Below, one piece after another: positions 31,832-43,200 of a stretch of 64,000 nt of DNA. The position numbers and the translations under genes were made by a program. This DNA is from Archangiaceae bacterium. GTDB lineage: Bacteria; Myxococcota; Myxococcia; Myxococcales; Myxococcaceae. The stretch's first letter is position 1. The number at the start of each line of letters is the position of its first letter. Where the stretch lies: assembly GCA_016714225.1 (NCBI GenBank), contig JADJNS010000001.1, positions 682,001-746,000 on the forward strand, read 5' to 3'. The notes under the pieces were generated by a model, which had not been told where the DNA came from, ran no database searches, and saw nothing but the letters and a program-made list of their open reading frames with translations.

Positions 31832-31837
31832 ACGCTA
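31832..31837 (-). promoter_or_regulatory. Candidate -10 box for rtcB
   Basis: The minus strand reads TAGCGT, 12 nt before the ATG at 31819. Nothing resembling the sigma-54 promoter used by RtcR-controlled rtcB genes is visible here. Confidence 0.35.
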
Positions 31838-31948
31838 ACGGGCCACGGATCCGACCGGGGCCCTTGTTTGTCGCTTCCGTGTCACAGCGGGGGCCGCTGG
31901 CAAGTGCGCGACTTGTGGGGACAAGCGGCACACCGTAAGAAGTACGAC

Positions 31949-34843
31949 ATGTCCACCACGTCGAACGTCACCAGCGCCAAGGGTACCGCCGCAGCCAAGA
32001 CCCCGGCCAAGGAAACGAAGAAGGTCAGCCCCGAAGAGCTGATGGAGCAGCTCAAGAAGATGCTTGAGGCTGAAATCGACGCGGCGACGGACAAGAGCGG
32101 CAAGGTCGACCTCGAGAAGCTCGGGCCCCTCTTCCACGACGCGCTCGAAGACAAGAGCCTGGGCTGGTCGAGCGAGAAGCCGAAGAAGGCCGAGCTGCTG
32201 GCGAAGGCGACCGGGCTCGCGCAGGCGCACCTCGACGCGGTGAACCAGCCGGTGGGCAAGCGCGGCCACGACAACGTCACCCAGAAAGAAGTGAAGGCGG
32301 TCGGCAAGGGTCACAAGGCGGCGGCCGAGTACCTCGCCACGGCGCTGCTGGCGGCGGGCGGCACGCACGTGCCGGGCATCACGCCCGACGCGGCGCACCG
32401 GGGGAACACCGTCTCGGGTGCCAACGTGCTCGCCAAGGCGCGCGCGCAGATCACCACCGACGCCAAGGCGGGCGGCAAGACCCAGCTGTTCGACGAGGCG
32501 CGCGAAGAGCTGGCGAAGAAGGGCAACAAGAAGCCCAGCGAGGCCGAGCTGATCGAAGAGGCGGTGAGCCTGGTCGAGCGTCGGTTGCCGCGCGGCGACC
32601 TGAGCGCTGATCAGATCGCCAGCGTCGGCGCGAAAGACTCGCACGTGGCGCCGTACATCGACGCGGGCTTCGTCGGCGCAGGCGGCCAGAAGAAGGCGCT
32701 CACCCAGGCCAAGGCCGACCTCGACGCGCCGCCGCCGACCGGCGACGGGGTCGAGGTGAAGGCCGACACCAAGGTCGCGGCCGCCAAGCGCACCGCCGCC
32801 GCCGGCAAGGTCGCCGAAGAGCAGCAGGCCGTGTCGAAGGCGCAGCGCGGCGACGTGGTGGGCAAGGTCGGCGCGCATGAGCTGCACCCCGACGTCGACC
32901 ACGTGCTCAAGAGCGCGGGCACGGCCATCTCGGGTAGCGAGATGAACATGCTCCTCAACGTCGCCTACGAGAACGGCGTTCACCCCAATGACATCGCTGA
33001 TCAGCTCATTCGCGGCGATGGGCCGATCGGCAAGCGGCTCTCTCTCGAGGGCGGCAAGGGCAAGCAGATCGTCACCCTCGATGCGCTGCACGAGCTGACC
33101 GGCGTGCTGCAGGAGCACGGCCTGCCCGAGGGCGCCACCCCGTCTCAGACGAAGAAGCACGGCGAGCGCATCAGCTCGCTCCAGCACATGCTGGAAGACC
33201 CCAGCAAGCTCACCGCCATCGACCCCGAGGGCAATGATCAGCTCTTCCGGCTTCGGGTGCTGGTGGGCAAGGGCGGCGTGCTGACGAAGGCCGCCGAGGC
33301 CGAGTTGCCGGACGAAAGCCTGGTGAAGCTCGCCGCGCAGCAGCTGCGCGGCGAAGGTGTCAAGCGCATCACCCCGCAGGCGCTCGACCGCAAGCTCACC
33401 GAGATGCACGCGGCCGCCAACGCGTCGGCCATCGACCCCGCGGTGCTCGCCGGAGCCGGCGAGGCCGGTGCCGCCGTGAATGGCGAGCCGCCGTTCACCC
33501 CCATCGAGATGCAGTACCTGCAGGGCATCGAAGACCCCAACGAGCGCGCTCGCGCGATGCTCGAGATGCACCTGAAGAAAGAGGCGACCGCGGGCCGGCT
33601 CAAGCTCGGTGACAACGGTGAGCCCTTCACCAAGACCGAGGCCGAGCTGCTCTCGCAGATCCAAGACCCGCAAGAGCGGCAGCAGCGCATGCTGCAGATG
33701 GTGATGCAGAAGCAGGAGGCCGGTCTGCTCGACGCCGAGGGTCACCCGACCGAAGCGGGGCTCGCCGCATCGAAGGCCCCCGCTCAGCCGGGTGCGGTCG
33801 AATTCACGCCCGAAGAAATCGAGCAGCTTCGGTCGATTCCCGACCCGGTGCAGCAGCAGCGGTTGATGCAGCAGCTCGCGGCGCAGAAGGCTGCCGCGAA
33901 CGGCACCCGCATGCCGCCGCATGAGGTGAACCAGAAGATCGAAGAGATGGTCGACGAGTTGGGCATCGCCCCGGGCGCGTTCATTCAGCCCGACCAGATG
34001 GACCAGTTCATCGCCATGGCCGGCATGCGCGGCGTGACGCCGGAAGACATCGCCGACCACCTCATCGCCACCACGGTGCCGTCGTCGGGCCCGGTGGCCG
34101 GTCTGGGCGGCGGTGCGATGGGCGCGGCAGCCAACATTCCCGGCCAGGGCACCGCTCCGGGCGCGCCGGCGCAGACGCAGTATGCCGCGCAGCTCGGTGA
34201 GCCCGCGCACCCCGGTCAGTACTCTTCGCTCGGCGCGCACATGAGCAGCCAGGCGCTCGACCGGCTGAAGTCGCGGCTCTCGACGCAGGCCCCGCGTACC
34301 CAGGAAGAGGCGCAAGAGAAGCTGGCGCGCAATGACGGCCTGATGAAGCTGCGCACCAACGCGTTCGGCGGCGACCCGATGCTGGCGATTCAGGCCGGCA
34401 ACCTGCCCCCGCAGCAGCGCGCGCTGTTCGACCGCATGGTCGCCCAGCAGATGCAGAGCCAGGGCATGAACGACCAGGCCTTCCAGGCGATGTCGATGCA
34501 GAGCATGGGCATGGGGCCGATGTTCCAGATGATGGCGATGGGCGGCTTCCCGATGATGGGCTTCGACCCCACCACCGCCTCGGCCGAGATGACCGCGATG
34601 GGCGCGGGCGTGTGGCCCTCGGGCAACGCCTCGTTCGACCTGGCGCGCGCCATCACCAACTACCCGCCCTTCAGCCCCGCCGAGATGGAGCTGCTCGGCC
34701 AGATTAAAGACCCCCAGCAGCGCGCCCTGCAGATGCTGCAGATGTACATGCAGAAGCAGGCGCTGATGGCGACGGTCATCACCAACCTCGCGCAGATGCG
34801 CCACGACATGCTCAAGGCCGTGGCCCAGAACCTGCGCAGCTGA
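31949..34843 (+). CDS. Large methionine-rich repeat protein
   Basis: A 964-residue soluble protein without signal peptide or membrane helix. The first 100 residues are Lys/Thr/Ala-rich. A long mixed-helical region follows to about 510. Four copies of a ~36-residue motif then appear, of the form FxPxExxxLxxIxDPxxRxxxMLQMxxQK: at about 513-549, 557-592, 616-650 and 905-940 (DPNERARAMLEM, DPQERQQRMLQM, DPVQQQRLMQQL, DPQQRALQMLQM). Residues about 830-872 contain 13 Met in 43. It ends in a helix, LAQMRHDMLKAVAQNLR. I do not recognise it; secreted effector, scaffold and RNA-binding roles all remain open. It overlaps the next gene by 1 nt (TGATG). Confidence 0.75.
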   Translation: MSTTSNVTSAKGTAAAKTPAKETKKVSPEELMEQLKKMLEAEIDAATDKSGKVDLEKLGPLFHDALEDKSLGWSSEKPKKAELLAKATGLAQAHLDAVNQPVGKRGHDNVTQKEVKAVGKGHKAAAEYLATALLAAGGTHVPGITPDAAHRGNTVSGANVLAKARAQITTDAKAGGKTQLFDEAREELAKKGNKKPSEAELIEEAVSLVERRLPRGDLSADQIASVGAKDSHVAPYIDAGFVGAGGQKKALTQAKADLDAPPPTGDGVEVKADTKVAAAKRTAAAGKVAEEQQAVSKAQRGDVVGKVGAHELHPDVDHVLKSAGTAISGSEMNMLLNVAYENGVHPNDIADQLIRGDGPIGKRLSLEGGKGKQIVTLDALHELTGVLQEHGLPEGATPSQTKKHGERISSLQHMLEDPSKLTAIDPEGNDQLFRLRVLVGKGGVLTKAAEAELPDESLVKLAAQQLRGEGVKRITPQALDRKLTEMHAAANASAIDPAVLAGAGEAGAAVNGEPPFTPIEMQYLQGIEDPNERARAMLEMHLKKEATAGRLKLGDNGEPFTKTEAELLSQIQDPQERQQRMLQMVMQKQEAGLLDAEGHPTEAGLAASKAPAQPGAVEFTPEEIEQLRSIPDPVQQQRLMQQLAAQKAAANGTRMPPHEVNQKIEEMVDELGIAPGAFIQPDQMDQFIAMAGMRGVTPEDIADHLIATTVPSSGPVAGLGGGAMGAAANIPGQGTAPGAPAQTQYAAQLGEPAHPGQYSSLGAHMSSQALDRLKSRLSTQAPRTQEEAQEKLARNDGLMKLRTNAFGGDPMLAIQAGNLPPQQRALFDRMVAQQMQSQGMNDQAFQAMSMQSMGMGPMFQMMAMGGFPMMGFDPTTASAEMTAMGAGVWPSGNASFDLARAITNYPPFSPAEMELLGQIKDPQQRALQMLQMYMQKQALMATVITNLAQMRHDMLKAVAQNLRS

Positions 34844-36006
34844 TGCGGCAGACGGCACTCTTCGCGGCGGTGGCTCTGGTCACCGCCGCGGGCTGCCGTC
34901 ATGGTCGAGGCGGCGACGTGCCCGAGCCCGAACCCGGGCTTTTGGTGCGTGGCCAGCACATGCCGGTCAAGGCGGTGCGTGCCCACCCCGCCGACTTCGA
35001 CCCGGTCCCAGGCACCGCGGTGCTGCACTACTACGGCGCCGGCGGTTGGCTCATTCAGTGGGGCAAGACGTACGTGCTCACCGCGCCGTACTTTTCGAAC
35101 TACTCGCTGCCCAAGCTGCTCGCCTCGTCGACCACCGGCCTCAAGCTCAGCGCCGACGTCGAGCAGCTGCGCGAGGGCGTGGTGAACACGCCCATCGACC
35201 GCACCAGCGTGGTGCTGCTCGGCCACGGTCACGTCGACCACGTCGCCGACGTGCCCGCGCTGCTCGAGCAGGGCCTCATCACGGGCAAGCCGGCGCTCAT
35301 CGCCGACCGCTCGGTCACCAACGCGCTCGCCAGCATCAAAGAGCTCTTCTCGTGCGTCGCGCCCATCGACTACCGCGAGCCCGAGACCGACGCGCAGCGC
35401 TGCCCGCTCGAGCGGGTGCGCATCACCCCCATTCACCACGCCCACGCGCCCCACCTCGAGCTGGTCGGCCTCGCGGTGGCCGCGTTCGGCGGGCGCTTGA
35501 AAGAGCCGCTCGAGAACCCGCCCCAGCGCGCCGACGAGTTCAAGCTCGGCTACACCTGGGCGTACCTCATCGACCTGCTCGACGCGCAGGGCAAGGTGGT
35601 GTTTCGCATTCACTACGTCGACGCGTCGGGCGACCCGCCCCACGGCCTCGCCTCGAAGCAGGTGCTCGCCGAGCGCGACGTCGACGTGCACATCGCCTGC
35701 GTGCCCGGCTTCGAGCAGACCGAGGAGTACCCCGACGCCGTGCTCTCGTACCACCGCGTGAAGTACGCCCTGCTCGGGCACTGGGAGGACTTTCTCCAGC
35801 CTCCCTCGTGGGACCTCGCGCCGCTGCGCCAGGTGCTGACGCAAGAGTCCATCGAGCGGTTCATCGACCGGGCCGAAGGCGCGCTGCCCAAGGCGAGCTC
35901 GGTGCAGCCCGGGCCCTGCCTGCACCCCCACGAGTGCGGCCCGCGCGGCGCCGCGTGGGCCATGCCGGTGCCCGGCGAGACGTACCGGTTCACCGTCGCG
36001 AGGTAG
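34843..36006 (+). CDS. Metallo-beta-lactamase-fold lipoprotein
   Basis: A 387-residue predicted lipoprotein (lipobox TAAGC, Cys18) with a metallo-beta-lactamase fold. The metal signature HxHxDH is at His128-His133 (GHGHVDHV), with later candidate ligands in PIHHAHAP and YVDASGD. Such proteins hydrolyse esters, thioesters, phosphodiesters or lactams; this one is longer than usual, with a Pro/Cys-containing tail (GPCLHPHECGPRG). Substrate unknown. Start and stop overlap with the methionine-rich gene, so the pair is probably expressed together, with the hydrolase exported and the large protein not obviously so. Confidence 0.85.
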   Translation: MRQTALFAAVALVTAAGCRHGRGGDVPEPEPGLLVRGQHMPVKAVRAHPADFDPVPGTAVLHYYGAGGWLIQWGKTYVLTAPYFSNYSLPKLLASSTTGLKLSADVEQLREGVVNTPIDRTSVVLLGHGHVDHVADVPALLEQGLITGKPALIADRSVTNALASIKELFSCVAPIDYREPETDAQRCPLERVRITPIHHAHAPHLELVGLAVAAFGGRLKEPLENPPQRADEFKLGYTWAYLIDLLDAQGKVVFRIHYVDASGDPPHGLASKQVLAERDVDVHIACVPGFEQTEEYPDAVLSYHRVKYALLGHWEDFLQPPSWDLAPLRQVLTQESIERFIDRAEGALPKASSVQPGPCLHPHECGPRGAAWAMPVPGETYRFTVAR

Positions 36007-36033
36007 GGTTGCGCTCTGGAGCGGAATGCGAGA

Positions 36034-36199
36034 CCGAGCAGGGTGAGCCCCGTCGAACCCTGATGTCGCTTGTCGAAGCCTCGAGCAGCACATGGTCCAT
36101 CGTAGAAGCGCCCACGCTGGTGCAGCTTGAAGCCTGGAGTATGTGGCGCTGAGACCTCAACCTGCGACGGCAGGGTTCGACGGGGCTCACCCTGCTCGG
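36034..36199. repeat. 166-bp element with 29-bp perfect terminal inverted repeats
   Basis: The 29-bp left arm (36034-36062, starting CCGAGCAGGGTGAGCCCC) is the exact reverse complement of the right arm (36171-36199), with 108 bp between. No gene lies inside. The arm motif (GGGTGAGCCCCGTCGAACCC) resembles REP/BIME sequences seen in many proteobacteria. It sits alone between two convergent genes and could be a non-autonomous mobile element or a terminator structure. Confidence 0.85.
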
Positions 36200-36205
36200 G
36201 TCAAG

Positions 36206-37138
36206 TCAACGTGAGCTGCCGGGTACCACGCCGAGCGACAGGCGCACGGTGAAGCGCTCGTTGTCGGTGAGCTCGAGCGGGTCTCCGACGCCGCGCTGGG
36301 CCTCGGCCTTCATCGCCGCGACCTGGGGCAGCAGCGCGATGGAGAACCAGAACTGCCTGCCGCGGTACGACACCGAGGGGCCGATGAGAAACGCGCCGCC
36401 GCCGTAGGTCGAGCGGTTCCAGGTGAGGCGGTTCTGCAGCTCGAGCCCGAGAGAGACTCCGTCGGTGAGCGTGTACGACAGGCCGAGGGTCTGCCGGGCG
36501 CGGGTCTTCTCGAGGCGCGCGCCGCCGGGGAACACCGCGTCGCTGAACGCGTCGAGGTTGAGCCCGATGCGAAACAGGCGCAGTTGCGCGTCGAGCGCGA
36601 GCAGGCCGAGAAACGAGAAGCCGCGCTCGCCGGCGCTCAGCTCGAGGTGTGCGCCCCAATTCACCGGGCCGGCCAGCTTGGCCCCCTTCTGCAGCCGCAC
36701 GGTGAAGCGCGCGTCGACCGAGGGGGTCTGAATCACTCCGGTCGAGGTGGGGGTCGCGTCGACGAAGAAGCCCAGCCCGAACCCGTGCGGCAGACCCTGC
36801 AGCACGCCGGCCCGAACGTCGGCGGCCACGTAGGTGTCGGTGCGGCCGTAGCGCGGCGTCACCCAGAGCTGCACGTCGCTCTGGCCGGCCGCGGGGCCCA
36901 CCGCGTCCCACACGAAGGCGAAGTGGCGGCCGACTCCAGGCGGGGGCTGCACCGGAGGGGGCGGCGTGCCGGCGTCGGTGACCACCGCGCCTCCATCGGC
37001 GCCGGCGATGGTGGTGGGGTCGAGGGAGGCGTTTCCGGCGTCGATGGCCTCGGCGCTGATGCCCGCGTCGGCGGTGGTTTGCTGCTGGGCGAGCGCGGGC
37101 AGCGCGATGGCGAGCAGCACGAGCGGGAGTCGACGCAT
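36206..37138 (-). CDS. Exported outer-membrane beta-barrel-like protein
   Basis: A 310-residue protein with a signal peptide (LPLVLLAIALPALAQQ, probable cleavage after ALA), a Pro/Ala/Asp-rich linker (PPPPVQPPPGVG) and then about 230 residues of amphipathic beta strands with aromatic belts (FRIGLNLDAFSD, QTLGLSYTLTDGVSLGLELQ, FTVRLSLGVVPG). No ligand motif. Likely an outer-membrane barrel. It is divergent from the giant TPR gene and shares a promoter region of about 70 bp with it. Confidence 0.82.
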   Translation of the reverse strand: MRRLPLVLLAIALPALAQQQTTADAGISAEAIDAGNASLDPTTIAGADGGAVVTDAGTPPPPVQPPPGVGRHFAFVWDAVGPAAGQSDVQLWVTPRYGRTDTYVAADVRAGVLQGLPHGFGLGFFVDATPTSTGVIQTPSVDARFTVRLQKGAKLAGPVNWGAHLELSAGERGFSFLGLLALDAQLRLFRIGLNLDAFSDAVFPGGARLEKTRARQTLGLSYTLTDGVSLGLELQNRLTWNRSTYGGGAFLIGPSVSYRGRQFWFSIALLPQVAAMKAEAQRGVGDPLELTDNERFTVRLSLGVVPGSSR

Positions 37139-37194
37139 GCGCGACGCTGCGCGATAGCACAGCGATTGGATGATCGGCGGTCGAATGCGCCGGA

Positions 37195-37200
37195 TAGAGT
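37195..37200 (+). promoter_or_regulatory. Candidate -10 box for the giant TPR gene
   Basis: TAGAGT ends 9 nt before the GTG at 37210. A very short leader would be expected. Confidence 0.4.
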
Positions 37201-37209
37201 GCGGGCCCC

Positions 37210-40200
37210 GTGGCGCTGTCGGAGAAACTTCGAGCCTGCGCTGAGCGCCTCGCCCAACGCCCTGGTGACCCCGAGACCGTCTCGGTGCTCGAGGGGCTGC
37301 TCGAGGCGCCGGCCGACCGCCTCGAGGCGGCGCGCTTTCTCGCCCCCGCCTACGAGCGCGCTGGCAACGACGAGGGCCTGGCGCGGGTGCTCTCGCTGGT
37401 CGCCGCCGAGGCCGAGGCCCCCGTCGACCGCCTGCGCGCGCTCGAGCAGCTGCAGCAGCTTCACGCCCGCCGCGAGGCCTGGGCCGCGCTCGCCGAGGTG
37501 ACCGAGAGGCTCGCCGGGGTGCTGCCCGACGCCGACCGGCAGCGCGAGGCGTGGCGCGAGGCGGCGCGGGTGCACCTCGCGCGGCTGCACGACGAAGAGA
37601 GCGGGCTCGAGGCGTGGCTCAAGGTGCTGGTGCTCGCTCCCGACGACACCGAGGCGCGGGCCGCGGTGCGCGCGCTCACCGCCGCCGACCGGGCAATCAG
37701 CGGCGCCGCCGCGGCGCTGTGCGCCGAAATCGTCGCCCGGCAGAAGGGGCACCCCGAGGCCCAGGCGGTGCTCGACCGGCTGCTGCCGCCCACCGAGGCG
37801 CTGCTCTCGGCGCTCAAGGCGTTTCAGGCCTCGCCCGAGCCGGCCGCCCTGCTCGACGAGCTGCACCACGTCGCGCTGCGCGCCGACGCCCTCGAAGAGG
37901 TGGCCGACGCGGTCGAGGCGCAGAGCGAGCTCATCGAGAAGCCGGCGCAGCTCGCCGCGCTGCTGCGCTTCGCGGCGCGGGTGCGCGAAGAGCTCGCGCA
38001 GCCCCGCCAGGCCATCACCTTGTGGAACGACCTGCTCGCCTCGGTGCCGCGCGACCCCGAGGCGCTCGAGCACCTCGCCCGCCTGCTCGCGGGCGCCGGC
38101 GACCTGCGCCACGCCGCCGAGCTCAGCCTGCGCCGCGCCGAGCTGATCTCTTCGGGCCCCGCTCGGCTCGAGCGCTTCGTCGAAGCCGCCGACTTCTTCG
38201 TCGCGGCGAACGCGCACGAGGCGGCGCTCTCGGCGTTCAACGAGGCGCTGCGCGCGGCCGGCCCCGCGGTGCCCAGCGAGACCATCGCGCACGTGCAGCT
38301 GCAGCGCGGGCTGTTGCTCGAGCGGGCAGGCGACCCCGCGGCGGTGAACGCGTTCGACGAAGCGCTGCAGCTGCCGCGCTTCGTCGAGAGCGCCTGCCAG
38401 GCCCTCGAGCGCCTGCTGCCCAAGCCGCTCACCCGCGCCGCCGCCGCGCGCGCGCTCGAGCCGGTCGCGCGCGACGCCGCTCAGGGCGGAGACCTCGACG
38501 CGGCCCGGCGGCTGGTCGCGGTGCTCCAGGTGCGCGCCGAGAGCGCGGCGTCGACCGAGCAGCACGTCGAGCTGCTGGTCGAGCTCGCCGCCCTCTACCA
38601 GCGGCTGGGCGAGCCGCGCCCGGCGCTGGGGGCCTTGCTGCGCGCCTTCTCGCTCGCGCCCCAAGAGCCGCGGGTCGTCGAGCCGCTCGAGCGCCTGGCC
38701 TACGCGCTGGGCGCCAACGAAGAGCTGAGCGGCGCGTACGAAGAGCACCTCGAGAAGCACCCCGCCGACGCGGCGGTGGCGCGCAAGGCCGCGCGGCTGC
38801 ACGAGAGCCTGGGCAACCGCGACGAGGCGTTCGCCGCCTGGGAGCGCGCGGCCGCGGCGGCGCCGCGCGACTTGGAGCTGCTCGAGGCATTCGCCGAGCG
38901 GTGCCGCGGGCGCGGCGACCTGAACCGGCTGGGCCGGGTCTTGCGCTGGCAGGCCGATGCGGCGGTCGACCCCGCGCAGAAGGCGAAGGTGCTGCGACAG
39001 CTCGCCAACCTGCTGGAAGACAGCCTCGCCGACGTGACCGGCGCGGCCAACGCGTGGGAAGAGCTGCTCGAGCTGCAGCCGCACGACGCCGCGGTGCTCG
39101 AGACCCTGCAGCGGCTCTACCAGCAGACCGGCCAGGTGCCGCGTCTCAAGGCGGTGGTGGCGAAGAAGCTCGAGCTCGAGCGCGCGGCCGCGGGCCCCAA
39201 GGTGGCGGCGCTGGCGCTGCAGCTGGCGCGGCTCGAGCTCGACGCCCCGGCCGACGAGGCCAGGGCGCTGCAGCTCTTGCGCGAGGTGCTGCGGCTCGAG
39301 CCCGACAACGCGCAGGCGGTGGCGGCGCTGGGCCGGCTCGCTTCTACTCCCTCTGAATTCCAGGCCGAGGCCGCCGCGCTCGCCGCGACCGCGCTCGACA
39401 CGCTCGGTGACTACCCGGTGGTGGTGCAGATTCTCGAGGCCCAGCTGGGCACCACCCACGAGCCGGGCGCGCGCGCGGCGATTCTCCACCGCATCAGCGA
39501 CCTGCAGGCGGGCCCGCTCGAAGACGCCGACCTCGCCTTTCTCGCCATCGCCCGCGCGCTGCGCGAGGTGCCGCACGACGCCAGCATTCTCTCGCGCTGC
39601 ATCGCGCTGGCCGAGTCGACCGGGGCACAAGACGAGCTCGACGCGCTGCTCGGTGAGCTGGCCTCGTCGCAGCCCGCCTCGCCGGCGCGCGCGGCGCTGT
39701 TCCGTGCGCTGGCCCGGCGCTCGAGCGGCGAGGTGGCCATCGCCGCGTGGTCCGAGGTGCTCACGCAGCTGCCGGGCGACGACGAGGCCCGCGCGCAGCT
39801 CGCCGCGCTGTTCGAGGCGGCGGCGAGGCTGGCCGACCTGGCGGTGCTGCAGCGGCAGCAGCTCGAGCGCGCCACGCCCGAAGAGCGCCCCGCGGCGCTG
39901 CTCTTGCTCGCCGCCGCGCAAGAGCGGGCGGGTGAGCTCGACGAGGCCGCCGCCACGCTGCTGCAGTTGTTCGCGCTCGAGCCCGGGCCCAAGGCGCTCA
40001 CCCCGCTCGACCGGGTGCTGGGGCTGCTCGGGCGCCACTCGGAGCGCGCCGAGGTGCTGCGGCGCCTGGCCGACCAGAGCACCGACGAGGCGCAGCGCTC
40101 GAGCCGCCTGCTCGCCGAGGCGCGGGCGCTGCTCGCCGCGCGCGAGCTGCCCCGCGCGGTGAACGTGCTGGGCGAGATGCTGCAGCGGGTGCCCGACGAG

Positions 40201-43200
40201 CCGCGCGCCGTCGCCGAGCTGGTGGCGCTGGTGAGCGAGAACGAGGTGCAGGGCCGGGTCACCGAGCTGCTGCAGCCGGTGTTCAAGGGCCCGGGCCTCG
40301 AGCGGCAGCGCGCCGCGGTGCTCGAGGCGCTGGTGGTGGTGGGCGACGGGCGCGAGCTGCGCCACGAGCTGGCCGGGCTGCACGAGTCGCTGGGCGACTT
40401 CACCCAGGCGTACGCCGGCCGGCTGCGGCTGGTGCGCGAGCGGCCCGACGAGGCCGAGCCGCGCGAGGCGCTCGAGCGGCTGGCGCGCGCCGCGCACCTC
40501 GAAGAAGAGCTGGTCGAGGCCTACGACGAGCTGCTCGAAGGCAGGGTCGAGCCGCGGGCGGCGCTCGAGATGCGCCAGACCATCGCGCGGCTCTACACCG
40601 AGGTGCTGCAGCGGCCCGAGCTCGCGGTGCGCGCGTGGGAGAAGGTGGCCCGGCTCGACCGCGACGCGCTCTTGCCCGTGCTCGAGCTCGAGAAGCTGCA
40701 CCGCGCCCACCAAGACTGGGTGCGGCTCGCCGGGGTGCTGCAGCGCAAGGCGCACCTGCAGGCCGAGCCGACCGAGCAGGCCGACACCTTTCGCCAGCTC
40801 GCGGCGCTCGCCCTTGGCCCGCTGCACGACCAGGGGCTCGCGGCCGAGGCGTACCGCGCGCTGCTCGAGCGCGCGCCCGAAGATGCCGAGGCGCTGCGCG
40901 CGCTGGGCGCGCTGCTCGACGGCTTCGGCAAGCACGCCGACGCCTATGCCGTGCTCGAGCGGCAGCTCGCAGTCGCGAGCGGGGCCGACGAGAAGGTGGC
41001 GCTGCACCTGAAGCTCGGGCAGCTCGCCGCAGGGCCGGTGCGCACGCCGGCGGCCGCGGTCGAGCACTTCGCCGCGGTGCTCGAAGCGAGCACCGAGGCC
41101 TCGGACGTCGAGGCCGCGGGCGGCGCCCTCGAGACGCTGCTCGACCGCGAGCCGGGCTTGGGGCCGCGCATCGCGGCGGCGCTCGAGCCGGTGTACCGAA
41201 GGCACCAGGCCACCGCCCAGCTCGCCCACGCGCTCGAGCTGCAGCCGTCGACCCCGGCCCGGCTGGAAGAGCTGGCCGACCTGCGCGAAGCCTTGAAGCA
41301 GCTCCCCCAGGCCTTCGCGGCCCGCGAGCAGCTCTACGCGCTCAAACCCGAAGACGCGCGGCTGCGCGGCGAGCTCGAGCGGGTGGGCGCGGCGGTCGGT
41401 CAGCTCGAGACCGTGGCCAGCCTGTTTCACGCCCGCCTCGAGCACCGCGTCGAAGACGCCGAGCGGCTCGAGCTGTGGCGCCGGCTGGGCACGGTGCAGC
41501 GCGCGCTCGGCCGCCCGCTCGCCGCCGCCGAGGCGTGGGAAGAGGTGGCCCGGGCGACCCCCCAAGACGCCGCGCCGCTCGAGGTGCTGTGCGAGCTGTA
41601 CCGGCAGCAGGCGCTGTGGCCGCGGCTGCCGCCGCTCTTGCGCGCCCGCGCCGAGCTGGCGACCGAGGTCGAGGAGCAGTTCGCGCTGCTGCTCGAGCTG
41701 GCGGTGGTCGCCGAGGAGAAGCTGCTCGACCTGGGCCTGGCCGTCGACGCGTGCCGCGCGGCCATCGAGCGGGGCGGCTTTGAGCCCGCTGCGGTCGAGC
41801 GGCTGCAGCGCCTCTTCGAGCAGAGCGGGCGCTTCGACGAGCTTCGCGCCTCGCTGCTCGAGCGCGGTGACTCGCCGGCAGTGCAGGTGCGGGTGGCGCT
41901 GCTCGAGTACCGCGCGCTGAAGGAAGACGACGCGGCGCTGCGCCGGTTGGAGCCGCTGGGCGCTGCGGCGAGCGACGCGCTGGTCGAGTTGATGCGCGGC
42001 GAGCGGCCGGTGGCGGCGGGCGCCGCACGGGCGCTGGAAATGCGGTGGAAGAACGACTCGGCCCACCGCGAGGGGCTCATCGAGGCGCTCGAGGTGCAGG
42101 CGAAGTGGGCCCCGCAAGAGCAGCGCACGGCGCTGCTGCACCGCATCGCCGGGCTGCACTCGGGCGACGCGCCGCGCGCGTTCGAGGTGCTCGATCGGCT
42201 GCTGCGCGACGCGCCCGACGACGCGCGGGCGTTCGAGAAGCTGTCGCGGCTCGCGCTGAGCGAGAAGTTCGAGCGCGGCTTCGCGGCGCTGCTCGGCGAG
42301 GTGGTGGCGCAGGCCAACGGCACCACCCAGCGGGTGATGTGGCCTGCGCTGGCGAAGCTGCGCCAGGGGCTGGGTGACGCCGAGGGCGCGCTCGCCGCCT
42401 GGGTGGCGTACCTCGAGCTCGAGCCGACGAACCCGAGCGCGCTGGTGGCGGCCAGCGCGCTCTTCGAGGCGACGGGCCAGTTTGGCGGGCTGGTCGAGCT
42501 GCTCGAGCGGCGGCTGCTGCTCGAGAGCGGTCGCGAAGGCCAGGTGGCGCTGCTCGCGCGCATCGCCGAGGTGCAGTCGGACGCGCTGGCCGACGCCGCG
42601 ACCTCGTACGAGACCTGGCGAAGGTTGCTCGAGCTCGACCCTGCGAATGGGGCGGCCCTCGAGGCGCTCGACCGGCTGTGCGTGAAGCTCGAGCGCTGGC
42701 CCGAGCTGGCCGAGATTCTGGGGCGGCGCATCGCGCTGGGCGGAGAGGGGCTCACCGCGCTCAAGCTGCGGCTCGCGCGGGTACGCCGGGCCGAGCTCGC
42801 GAGCGCTGCCGCGGCGGTGCCGCTGTTGGGTGAGATTCTGCAGCACGAGCCGGCGCACGAGGCCGCCCTCGCCGAGCTCGAGAAGGTGGTGGAAGAGCAG
42901 CCCGGCTGGGAGCCCGCCGAAGACCTGCTGCTCGGCGCGCACCGGCGGTCGAGAGACGCGGCGCGGCTGGTGGTGCTGCTCGACGCGTGCGCGGCGCGGG
43001 GGCGCGAGGCGAAGCGCCGGCGGGCGCTGTGGCTCGAGCTGGCCGAGCTGCGGCTCGCCGCGAACGACGCGCCGCTGGCGTTTCTGGCCATGGCGAAGGC
43101 CTTTCGCGAGACCCCGGGCGACGCCTCTTTGAGGGTGAAGCTGGTCGAGCTCGCCGCGGTGGCCGACGAGCACGAGGCGCTCGCCGCGCTGCTCGACGAG

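Noticed and set aside
31820..31948. sigma-54 promoter (RtcR-type) upstream of rtcB
   Set aside because: TGGCAAGTGCGCG was considered, but the spacing to a GC at -12 is wrong and it lies on the other strand.
31835..34858. A 1007-residue open frame antisense to the methionine-rich gene
   Set aside because: No motif, His/Arg/Leu-biased composition and no start signals. The sense frame has repeats conserved at the protein level, which shows where the real gene is.
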